From JBOGJG01 sp050747825 (GTDB lineage Bacteria > Acidobacteriota > UBA6911 > RPQK01 > JBOGJG01): a stretch of 39,751 nucleotides of DNA. The stretch lies in assembly GCA_050747825.1 (NCBI GenBank), contig JBOGJG010000007.1, positions 1 to 39,751 on the forward strand. The letters are read 5' to 3'. A model generated the notes under the pieces. The model did no database searches. It was given only the letters and a program-made list of their open reading frames with translations, and was not told where the DNA came from. A program made the position numbers and the translations under genes. The stretch's first letter is position 1; every line of letters begins with the position of its first letter. Below, piece after piece: positions 14,934 to 22,001 of the stretch.

Positions 14934-15620
14934 ATGCGCTTTCCCACTCCCGCACTCCTGCTTCTCCTGGCACTCCCCCTCCCCCTCCAGGCCGACGCTA
15001 GGAAACATTTCTCGGAATGGACGCTGCAGGAGGCGGTTAAAATCCTGACCGATTCTCCCTGGGCGAAACAGCACACCTCGACGCGCGTCGTCGGAGGCAT
15101 CGGCAGTGGAGTTCAAGGCGAGAAGGAAATCTACAACACTTTCTTCATCCGCTTTCTCTCGGCGCTGCCCATCCGCGAGGCCCTGGCCCGCGTGCAGCAG
15201 ATCCAACAGGGGTATGACGAGCTGAGCGAGGAGGAGAAGCGCGAGTTCGACGCCGACCTGGCTTCGGGCCTGGACATGGACGTCAGTCGCTGGATCGTGA
15301 TGACTGTCAGCTTCCGCTCCAATAACCGTGAATCTGAACGCGAGATCAGGAGATTCCTGCAGACTCAGACCGTCGAAACCCTCAAGAACCGCGTTTATCT
15401 ATCCACTGACCAGTTCATGCGTGTCGATCTGGTGGCTTATTTTCCGCCCAGGGGCGACGTCGTCGGCGCCAAGTTCTTGTTTCCACGCGAGATCGATGGC
15501 GAGGCCACTGTCTGGCCCGAAGATGGGTCCTTGACCTTTCAACTGGATTTGCCCGGTCCTGGCGTGACCGTGACCTTTCCCGTTTTTGATATGATCGTTG
15601 ACAGCGAGTTGATCATATGA
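14934..15620 (+). CDS. Secreted hypothetical protein coupled to plugless barrel
   Basis: A 228-aa protein with a clear Sec signal peptide (MRFPTPALLLLLALPLPLQADA). I do not recognise a named domain with certainty. A helical segment TLQEAVKILTDSPWAKQ, in the style of acidobacterial GWxTD-neighbour proteins, precedes an acidic helix EELSEEEKREFDADL-like (residues about 95-110), then a beta-rich C-terminal half (RVDLVAYFPPRGDVVGAKFLF, GSLTFQLDLPGPGVTVTF). Its stop overlaps the start of the barrel protein by four bases (ATGA), implying equimolar synthesis and probably a shared envelope complex. Start chosen for the signal peptide. Confidence 0.75.
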   Translation: MRFPTPALLLLLALPLPLQADARKHFSEWTLQEAVKILTDSPWAKQHTSTRVVGGIGSGVQGEKEIYNTFFIRFLSALPIREALARVQQIQQGYDELSEEEKREFDADLASGLDMDVSRWIVMTVSFRSNNRESEREIRRFLQTQTVETLKNRVYLSTDQFMRVDLVAYFPPRGDVVGAKFLFPREIDGEATVWPEDGSLTFQLDLPGPGVTVTFPVFDMIVDSELII

Positions 15621-18355
15621 GCATGAGATTGAGTGCCGCGCTGCTGGCCACGTTTTTATCATTGGGTGCGTTTCCCCTGGAGGCTTCCGCGGCTGGGAAG
15701 AAGCATGGCAATTCCAGCAGCAGCAAAGCCAAGCTGAACTCCAATAAGCGGGCCCAAGCCGCAAGCGGTGAAATGGCAGGCGCTCAGCTCGATGATCCGA
15801 AGACGGAGGAAGAGGCCGCGCTGGAGACCATCCGCGAATACGAGATCAATGACGTGAGTGTCATCGGGACTGAGCCGGAAAAGTCGAGTAGTGAGAGATC
15901 CATGGCTGAGATCGTCAATCCTTTTTCCGCTCAAAGAAACGGGCATTTTCACGGCGCCTTTTACCACTTCCACCGCAACGACAATCTGGATGCCCGGAAT
16001 TTTTTCGACCCTGTGGGCGAGCCCCTTCCGGAATACAAGCGCAACCAGTTCGGCGTGAATGTTGCCGCCGCCCTGCGGCACAACGTTCACTTTATGGGCA
16101 CCTATGAAGGACTGCGCATCATCCAGGGGTCCACGCTGGTTTCTCACGTGCCCACGTCCGCCATGAAACAGGGAGACTTCAGCGCTTCGGGGGGCCAGTT
16201 GATGGATCCTCTGACCGCAGAGCCGTTTACGAACAGTCAGATTCCGCAGGAGCGGATCCATCCCGTCGCCAGCCGTCTTCTGCCTCTGCTGCCCGACCCT
16301 AATCAGTCTGACCCCGACCGAAATTTCATTAACGATCAGCCCATCGTGCGCAATCGCGATTCGGTTTCCTTTAAAGTGGATTTTGAAATCGATGAGGGCT
16401 CCAAGACTTTTGTCGAATACTCCCTGGGTCAGTCGGATAATGTTCTGGTTCACCCTCTCCCCGCATTCGGGTCCGATGCCCAGGGCCGCGATCAGCGGGC
16501 TTCCGTTTCCTATACGCGCACTTTGAGCAGCAGCCTGATCATGTCCTTCGACGTCCGTTTTTCCCGAAATGCCGATGTACGAGAATCGCAAAATGCGGGA
16601 AGGGAAGGATTGCTCTCCTCGCTTGGAATTGGCGATCTCGAGGCCTCCGTTCCGGAAGATGAAGGCTATCCTGAGTTTCAGCTTTCGGGCTACTCCGGAT
16701 TTGGCGACCGCATCTCCACTTCCGGTTCCGTGCGCAACTCGTACTCGGCCGATGGTTCGCTGACTTATGTCATGCAGGATCACCGGTTCGGCCTGGGCCT
16801 GGACTGGGACATTCACCAGATTAACGATGATCGGACGGGCGAGCTGCGCAGGGGACGCTTCGGTTTCAACGGCTACTATACGGGCGATGCCTTCGCTGAT
16901 TTTCTGCTCGGCCTGCCCGACACGGCTTACCGGGCCGTGGGGACCGACCGTACTGACCTGAGGAGACGAAGCTGGCGGGTTTGGGCCCGGGATAACTGGA
17001 GGATAAATCCTCAATTAAGCGCGAATTTTGGGCTGACCTACGACTTTACTCCTCCCTATCACTCCACCCGCGAGAACGTCTCCACCTTCTATCCGCTGCT
17101 CTTTGAGCCGCCGGCCGATGGCGAGATCGTGCTGGTGGGCAGCGACCGTGCCCGGCAGTTGGGACTCGACGCGGGCGATCATGGGCTGATTTTCCCGGAC
17201 CTCAATAACTGGGCGCCCCAACTCGGCCTGGCCTACAGTCCGTGGGGAAGTCCCCGCTCCGTCATCAGGGCCAGCTATTCAATTGATTATGTGCGTCCCG
17301 GCTCGGGCTACTTCATCGATTACCTGACGCGCAATTATCCTTTTTATTTTATTGAAAGCGCGCAGGCTCCTCCGGATGATCCGACGCTGGATCTCTCGAG
17401 TCCATTTCAGTCGCCGGCGGCTGCCGAGCTGACCATCCGCGGCATCGAACCCCATATTAAAGCGGCTTACGTGCAGCGCTGGCAGTTGAGCGTGGAAAAC
17501 CAGGTGTTTCAGCACTGGAACCTGGAGGCGTCCTACGCCGGCCAGAAAGGCACTCACTGGTGGAGGCGCCTGCCGGCCAACGTTCCGCTGCCTGGTCCCG
17601 GACCCATTCAGCCGCGCCGTCCCAATCCGGACTTTGGCCGCTTCAACATCTTGAGCGCCGGCGGCTCCTATAGCGAGCATGAGCTGGACGTGGGGGCCGA
17701 GCGGCGCCTGGCCGATGGATTGTCCTTGAGGTCCGGGTTTGAATGGTCCCGTTACTTGTCCGACCTGTACGGAGGAGACCCCTCCAACCCGCGGGACTTG
17801 AGGGCCGAGCGGGCTCCCAGCGACTGGAGGCCCACTCGCAGTTTCTATCTGAACTACATCATCGATTTGCCCTCCGGGCCGGCCGAGACGGTGCCCTGGG
17901 GGGATTGGCTGCTTGAGGGCTGGCGTCTCTCCGGTATCACTCGTATTCAGGACGGGGGCCGCTACCACGCTTCCCTCAAAGGAGACCCGAACAATGACGG
18001 CGTGACCGGTGACCGGCCCGACCGTCTGGGGTCCGGTGTGCTGGATTCCTCCGCGCAGTCAGTCGATCAATGGTTCGATATCGGCGATTTCACCTTGCCC
18101 GACGAGTACGGTTTCGGCGACTCCGGCAGAAACATTCTCAAAGGTCCCTCTTACCAGAACTGGGACATCAGCCTGGTCAAGCGAACGTCGGTAGCCGACG
18201 GGCACCTGGTGGAATTTCGCCTCGAGCTGTTCAACGCTTTCAATCACGTGAATTTCAATCGGCCCTATGCCGAGTACGGAAACAGCCTCTTCGGCAAAAT
18301 CTTCGGCGCCGACCGGGCCCGCGAAATCGAGCTGGCGCTGAAGTACTCCTTCTGA
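15617..18355 (+). CDS. Oar-like TonB-type outer-membrane barrel lacking plug domain
   Basis: A 912-aa outer-membrane protein. After a signal peptide (to about residue 26) comes a Lys/Ser-rich, probably disordered stretch (KKHGNSSSSKAKLNSNKRAQ) and about 50 acidic residues. From about residue 108 the sequence matches the barrel of Oar-like receptors (HGAFYHFHRNDNLDARNFFD, KRNQFGVN, VPTSAMKQGDFS) through to a terminal ALKYSF, an outer-membrane signal ending in Phe. The usual N-terminal CarboxypepD_reg and plug domains, seen in the receptors at 22002 and 34178, are absent. Either it works as an open or differently gated barrel, or its coupled 228-aa partner takes over the missing part. There is no frameshift, so it is not an obvious pseudogene. 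Confidence 0.85.
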   Translation: MSMRLSAALLATFLSLGAFPLEASAAGKKHGNSSSSKAKLNSNKRAQAASGEMAGAQLDDPKTEEEAALETIREYEINDVSVIGTEPEKSSSERSMAEIVNPFSAQRNGHFHGAFYHFHRNDNLDARNFFDPVGEPLPEYKRNQFGVNVAAALRHNVHFMGTYEGLRIIQGSTLVSHVPTSAMKQGDFSASGGQLMDPLTAEPFTNSQIPQERIHPVASRLLPLLPDPNQSDPDRNFINDQPIVRNRDSVSFKVDFEIDEGSKTFVEYSLGQSDNVLVHPLPAFGSDAQGRDQRASVSYTRTLSSSLIMSFDVRFSRNADVRESQNAGREGLLSSLGIGDLEASVPEDEGYPEFQLSGYSGFGDRISTSGSVRNSYSADGSLTYVMQDHRFGLGLDWDIHQINDDRTGELRRGRFGFNGYYTGDAFADFLLGLPDTAYRAVGTDRTDLRRRSWRVWARDNWRINPQLSANFGLTYDFTPPYHSTRENVSTFYPLLFEPPADGEIVLVGSDRARQLGLDAGDHGLIFPDLNNWAPQLGLAYSPWGSPRSVIRASYSIDYVRPGSGYFIDYLTRNYPFYFIESAQAPPDDPTLDLSSPFQSPAAAELTIRGIEPHIKAAYVQRWQLSVENQVFQHWNLEASYAGQKGTHWWRRLPANVPLPGPGPIQPRRPNPDFGRFNILSAGGSYSEHELDVGAERRLADGLSLRSGFEWSRYLSDLYGGDPSNPRDLRAERAPSDWRPTRSFYLNYIIDLPSGPAETVPWGDWLLEGWRLSGITRIQDGGRYHASLKGDPNNDGVTGDRPDRLGSGVLDSSAQSVDQWFDIGDFTLPDEYGFGDSGRNILKGPSYQNWDISLVKRTSVADGHLVEFRLELFNAFNHVNFNRPYAEYGNSLFGKIFGADRAREIELALKYSF

Positions 18356-18364
18356 CTCCCGCGC

Positions 18365-18370
18365 TATAAT
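18365..18370 (+). promoter_or_regulatory. -10 box of a probable leaderless transcript
   Basis: A perfect TATAAT seven bases before the ATG at 18378, in the 22-bp gap after the barrel gene. No convincing -35 is visible at the usual distance. With a start point about seven bases downstream the mRNA would begin at the ATG itself. Confidence 0.5.
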
Positions 18371-18377
18371 CGAATAT

Positions 18378-19457
18378 ATGAAGGCCTGGCGCTACCGGCC
18401 GGAGCGTGACGACGGCAGCGGTATTTACATCTATCTTGAAGACGTCCCCATCCCAGGCCCTCAACCAGACGAGCTCCTGCTGAAAGTCAGCAAGGTCTCA
18501 GTCTGCGGCACCGACGAGATGCTCTTTGCCGCGCGCCTGCGCAAGGCCCTGGACGGTATCATTCCGGGGCACGAGTTCTGCGGCGAAATCGTGGAAATGG
18601 GCTCCGATTCCGGCTCCTTCAAGCTCGGACAAATCGTCGCCGGAGAGTCTCACTACCGGCGTCCCGGCAGTATCGACGAGGGAGTCATCGGCTTGTGGCC
18701 TCCCCGCTCCGCCCACGGCACTCCCGAGCGGCCGGTCCAGGGAGCCTACGCAGAATACGTCTGTATCCCCGCCTCCTGCGCACACGTGATTTCGGCGCAA
18801 CTCCTGGAAGGCCGCTTCTGGCCTTCACTCTTCGAACCGGCGGGAAATGATTTTCTCCTGGCCCGCTGCGTGGCCCAAGTCGGCGGAGCAGCCAGCGTCG
18901 GCGTTTTCGGCTGCGGTCCGCACGGGCTTTACGCCCAAATCTTTCTGCGCCACTTCGGGATTCCGTCCATTGTGGCTTTCGAGACCGATTCCTACCGCCG
19001 GCGTTTTGCGCAGGACCTGGGCTGCGCCGATCAGGTGATCGACCCGCGCGAAGGTCTCCCTGACTTACGCTTTGACGTCACCATTGATATGGTTGGGAAA
19101 TCAGGCGCTGCTTTCGAGCAGAGCTGCCAGTTGACTCGCGAGGGCGGCGCCGTGATTCTTTTCGGACTGTTCAACAGGGACGTCAGCATTGCCGGCGAGC
19201 CGGCCAACGATCTAATCTTCAATCGCCGCGAGTTGACATTCCAGTGGAAGGGCAAGACACTCAAGCTCGTCGGGATTACCGGAAGGGAAGGCGTCTGGGG
19301 AGACCTGATTCAGACCGTGACTTCCAGTCCCCAATTGCAGGAGCGACTAATGAAACCGGTCAACATCGTCGGCTCCCTCGACCTGCTGGGCGAAGACGCC
19401 CGGCATCATCGCCCCGAGGTTCTCAAGCGCGCCTTCTCGGCGTTTGAATTCGTGTGA
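18378..19457 (+). CDS. Zinc alcohol dehydrogenase family, L-threonine 3-dehydrogenase-like
   Basis: A 359-aa medium-chain dehydrogenase. Catalytic zinc ligands are visible: C43 (SVCGTD), H65-E66 (GHEFCGE) and E153 (LFEPAGND). The NAD-binding GCGPHG is at 178-183. The FEPAGND and GITGREGVW segments resemble Tdh, and the gene is translationally coupled (four-base overlap) to Kbl, the next enzyme of the threonine-to-glycine pathway. The usual four-cysteine structural zinc lobe is missing; residues 88-118 read GESHYRRPGSIDEG and onward without cysteines. Function as threonine dehydrogenase is a strong context inference; a glucose- or other polyol-dehydrogenase role cannot be excluded. Confidence 0.82.
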   Translation: MKAWRYRPERDDGSGIYIYLEDVPIPGPQPDELLLKVSKVSVCGTDEMLFAARLRKALDGIIPGHEFCGEIVEMGSDSGSFKLGQIVAGESHYRRPGSIDEGVIGLWPPRSAHGTPERPVQGAYAEYVCIPASCAHVISAQLLEGRFWPSLFEPAGNDFLLARCVAQVGGAASVGVFGCGPHGLYAQIFLRHFGIPSIVAFETDSYRRRFAQDLGCADQVIDPREGLPDLRFDVTIDMVGKSGAAFEQSCQLTREGGAVILFGLFNRDVSIAGEPANDLIFNRRELTFQWKGKTLKLVGITGREGVWGDLIQTVTSSPQLQERLMKPVNIVGSLDLLGEDARHHRPEVLKRAFSAFEFV

Positions 19458-20629
19458 TTCGCGTGATTCGTTGGCTTAACCACATCGAGACCCAACTTCG
19501 AGACCTACAGGAGAGCGGCCTCTACAAGCACGAGCGCATCATCACGTCTCCCCAGGGAGCCCAGGTGAACACCTCCACTGGAGAGGCCCTTAACTTCTGC
19601 GCCAACAATTACCTGGGACTGGCCAATCATCCGGAGATCATCGCAGCTGGCACAAGGGCTCTACAGGATCACGGATTCGGCATGGCCTCCGTGCGCTTCA
19701 TCTGCGGCACCCAGGATCTGCATAAAGAGCTCGAGGAGAAGATCTCGCTCTTCCTGGGGACTGAAGACGCTATCCTCTACAGCTCCTGCTTCGACGCCAA
19801 CGGAGGCTTGTTCGAGGTGCTCCTCGGACCGGAAGACTGTGTGATCAGCGACGCTCTCAACCACGCCAGCATTATCGACGGCGTCCGGTTGTGCAAGGCC
19901 CAGCGCAAGATCTATCAGCATGCCGACATGGCCGATCTTGAAGAGAAGCTCACGGAGGCGGCCGGCGCGCGCTTCCGCATGATAGCCAGCGACGGCGTCT
20001 TCAGCATGCACGGTGACCTGGCGCCCCTGCCAGAAATCTGCGGCCTGGCCGCAAAATACGATGCCCTGGTGATGATCGATGATTCTCACGCTACCGGGCT
20101 GATCGGCCCCACGGGCCGGGGCACGCCGGAGCACTTCGGGGTGACGGATCGGGTCGACATCATGACCAGTACGCTTGGAAAAGCCATGGGAGGCGCCTCA
20201 GGAGGATTCACCACCGGACGCGCCGCCGTGGTCTCATTGCTCCGCCAGCGCTCCCGCCCTTATCTGTTTTCCAATACGGTGGCCCCTCCGGTCGTGGCCG
20301 GATCGTTAAAAGCGCTGGAGTTGCTCGAAGCCAGCCCGCACCTGGTGCAACAACTGGCTGAGAACACCCGCTATTTTCGTCGTGAGATGACCGCTAGGGG
20401 ATTCCCAATTCAGGAGGGAATTCATCCCATCGTGCCCATCATGCTCGGAGACGAAAAGCGGACGGTGGAGATGGTTGCCCAGCTCAACGGGCGCGGCATT
20501 TTCGTCGTCGGCTTCAGCTACCCGGTCGTCCCTCGCGGCCAGGCGCGCATCCGCGTCCAGATCTCCGCCGCCCACACCCGAGATCAACTCGACCGCGCCC
20601 TCGAGGTGTTCACGGAGGTTGGGAGATAG
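19454..20629 (+). CDS. kbl: Glycine C-acetyltransferase (2-amino-3-ketobutyrate CoA ligase)
   Basis: A 391-aa PLP enzyme of the alpha-oxoamine synthase family that splits 2-amino-3-oxobutyrate with CoA into glycine and acetyl-CoA. Kbl features are clear: SGLYKHERIITSPQ near the N-terminus, NNYLGLANHP, FGMASVRFICGTQDLHKELE, IDDSHATG (D210/H212), and the PLP lysine K243 in STLGKAMGG. It starts at GTG 19454 overlapping the upstream stop; GTG 19463 is an in-frame alternative. The two genes form a two-gene threonine degradation operon and end eight bases from a convergent gene, with no terminator between them. Confidence 0.95.
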   Translation: MIRVIRWLNHIETQLRDLQESGLYKHERIITSPQGAQVNTSTGEALNFCANNYLGLANHPEIIAAGTRALQDHGFGMASVRFICGTQDLHKELEEKISLFLGTEDAILYSSCFDANGGLFEVLLGPEDCVISDALNHASIIDGVRLCKAQRKIYQHADMADLEEKLTEAAGARFRMIASDGVFSMHGDLAPLPEICGLAAKYDALVMIDDSHATGLIGPTGRGTPEHFGVTDRVDIMTSTLGKAMGGASGGFTTGRAAVVSLLRQRSRPYLFSNTVAPPVVAGSLKALELLEASPHLVQQLAENTRYFRREMTARGFPIQEGIHPIVPIMLGDEKRTVEMVAQLNGRGIFVVGFSYPVVPRGQARIRVQISAAHTRDQLDRALEVFTEVGR

Positions 20630-20637
20630 AGGGACCG

Positions 20638-21219
20638 TCAGGGAGCGGCCCCGCGATCCGATCTTCCACCTCCCCACGGATAACTGTCTCCGATCACAAA
20701 TCCCAGAAACGCCAGCATCAGAAGCCCGGCGCCGGCATTGAGGACCACGTCATTGATCCCGAAGTACCGGTCGGGAAGCATCCACTGAACGCACTCATCT
20801 CCGAAGCCAACCAGCGAGACGAAGGCCATCGTCCATAGATACAAATACCGGTCGCGGAACTTAAAGCGCAGGGCGTCGAAGGCCAGGACAGTCAGAATTC
20901 CATACTGCAGGAAATGAAAGCGCTTGGCCGGAACCTCCAGGATACTGAGGCAGTAGGCCAGGGCTAGTCCGATAAGCCCAAAAGCCAGGTAAGTCTCGGG
21001 GCGCCTGGGAAGCCGCCTCCACATAAAGCCGAGCAGCGCCAGTCCGACCGGCGCGTACATCCAGAACATGAAACTGGACAGGAACGGCTTTCCCAGCCAG
21101 TCGAAGAAGTAGACGTAAATATCGAAGGCGAGAGTCAATGTGCTGTAGAGAAAGACCGTGTAAACCGCAACCGCAACCCAGGCTTTTCCGGGTGTCGAAA
21201 AGATACCGCGCTCGACCAT
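20638..21219 (-). CDS. VanZ-like membrane protein
   Basis: A 193-aa integral membrane protein with about five hydrophobic segments. The C-terminal part has the VanZ-like pattern E..Q......R....D...N..G (DECVQWMLPDRY, then INDVVLNAGAG). VanZ relatives affect teicoplanin or lipid-glycan tolerance, but the family is broad and the role here is unknown. Its ATG overlaps the stop of the truncated EtfB frame by one base (TAATG), so it may be read from the same transcript. Confidence 0.8.
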   Translation of the reverse strand: MVERGIFSTPGKAWVAVAVYTVFLYSTLTLAFDIYVYFFDWLGKPFLSSFMFWMYAPVGLALLGFMWRRLPRRPETYLAFGLIGLALAYCLSILEVPAKRFHFLQYGILTVLAFDALRFKFRDRYLYLWTMAFVSLVGFGDECVQWMLPDRYFGINDVVLNAGAGLLMLAFLGFVIGDSYPWGGGRSDRGAAP

Positions 21220-21872
21220 TAGCCGCCACAGGTTACATCAAACCACGTCCCTACGCCACCCGCGACCGCTCTGTGCCGGTTGATTTCGAGCCGGGGGATA
21301 GAATCCAGGTCAATTGCCAGATCGCCCAGGTTGATCTTCCTGATCTCCTTCTTCTTGGCCTGCATGATTCCCTTCAGTGAGGCGTAGCGGACCTTCGAGA
21401 TTCCAGCCTGGATGGCCAGGACGGCCGGCAGCGGCATTTCCACCCACTGAAAGGCTCCGCTTTCCATTTCGCGTAAAGCTTTGACCGTCTTCTCGGCTGG
21501 ACGGGCTTCGATCTCCATCACGATCGTGGCATGGGGCAAACCCAACAGCTCGGCCAGAATCACCCCCGTCTCGGCATAGCTGTAGTGATCGGATTGGGTA
21601 CCGGCCAGAATCAGATCGAAATCCTCCTGTTTCAAAACCTCAGCCAGAACGCTTGCGACAGCCTGTGGGCTGCTGGCCCGATTCTCCTCGTCAACCACCA
21701 GGATACCCCGGTCAGCGCCCATAGCCAGCCCCTTCACCGCCGGGTGCACGGTGCCGGCAAAGTCGTTCTGTTTTGCAAAAGAGAACATCACGCAAAAAAG
21801 CGAGCGACGCTCGCCGGTGCCCCAATTTTTTGTATCCAGGTCCTCTGGCGCATCCAAATTTACCATGTGCAT
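21219..21872 (-). CDS. Electron transfer flavoprotein beta subunit, N-terminally truncated (probable pseudogene)
   Basis: From about residue 45 onward the 217-aa frame is recognisable EtfB: VKGLAMGADRGILV, LAGTQSDHYSYAETGVILAELLG-type AMP-binding segment, LPAVLAIQAGISKVRYASLKGIM and a lysine-rich patch. A complete EtfB has some 60-75 additional N-terminal residues including the first Rossmann-like strand. Here those are replaced by MHMVNLDAPEDLDTKNW and onward, encoded by a terminator-like hairpin and by the promoter region of the divergent receptor gene. No EtfA gene is adjacent. The simplest reading is a 5'-truncated remnant. The true start, if any, may be the ATG for MFSFAKQND near 21788. 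Confidence 0.7.
   Translation of the reverse strand: MHMVNLDAPEDLDTKNWGTGERRSLFCVMFSFAKQNDFAGTVHPAVKGLAMGADRGILVVDEENRASSPQAVASVLAEVLKQEDFDLILAGTQSDHYSYAETGVILAELLGLPHATIVMEIEARPAEKTVKALREMESGAFQWVEMPLPAVLAIQAGISKVRYASLKGIMQAKKKEIRKINLGDLAIDLDSIPRLEINRHRAVAGGVGTWFDVTCGG
21794..21814 (-). terminator. Terminator-like hairpin inside the etfB remnant
   Basis: On the minus strand a 7-bp perfect stem (21814-21808 with 21806-21800, one-base loop) is followed by six T (21799-21794), a compact rho-independent terminator. It lies upstream of recognisable EtfB sequence, where a terminator makes no sense for an intact gene. Confidence 0.6.
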
Positions 21873-21912
21873 CCAAATTTTTGATTGACTTCGTTTGCGG
21901 GGCTGCTATAAT
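21832..21912 (+). promoter_or_regulatory. Promoter of the second Oar-like receptor with direct repeats
   Basis: -35 TTGACT (21885-21890), 16-bp spacer, -10 TATAAT (21907-21912); start point near 21919, leader about 83 nt. Upstream lie two exact copies of GCATCCAAATTT (21850-21861 and 21869-21880) and a degenerate GTATCCAGGT at 21832, 18-19 bp apart, ending just before the -35. This layout suggests a transcription activator binding in tandem. Confidence 0.65.
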
Positions 21913-22001
21913 TGCGCCTCAGCGACAACGTTTACATCAAAAAAATTCAGAACAGCGCGTCCCAGCCAGCTGAGACGGCTTCTCGCAGGAGGAAATGCAA
22001 A

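Noticed and set aside
15659..17014. 451-aa open frame opposite the plugless barrel gene
   Set aside because: It is antisense to a clear outer-membrane protein and has no domain, signal or neighbour logic.
21912..22001. 30-residue extension of the second receptor from a TTG
   Set aside because: It starts inside the -10 box; ATG 22002 has a strong ribosome-binding site and a proper signal peptide.
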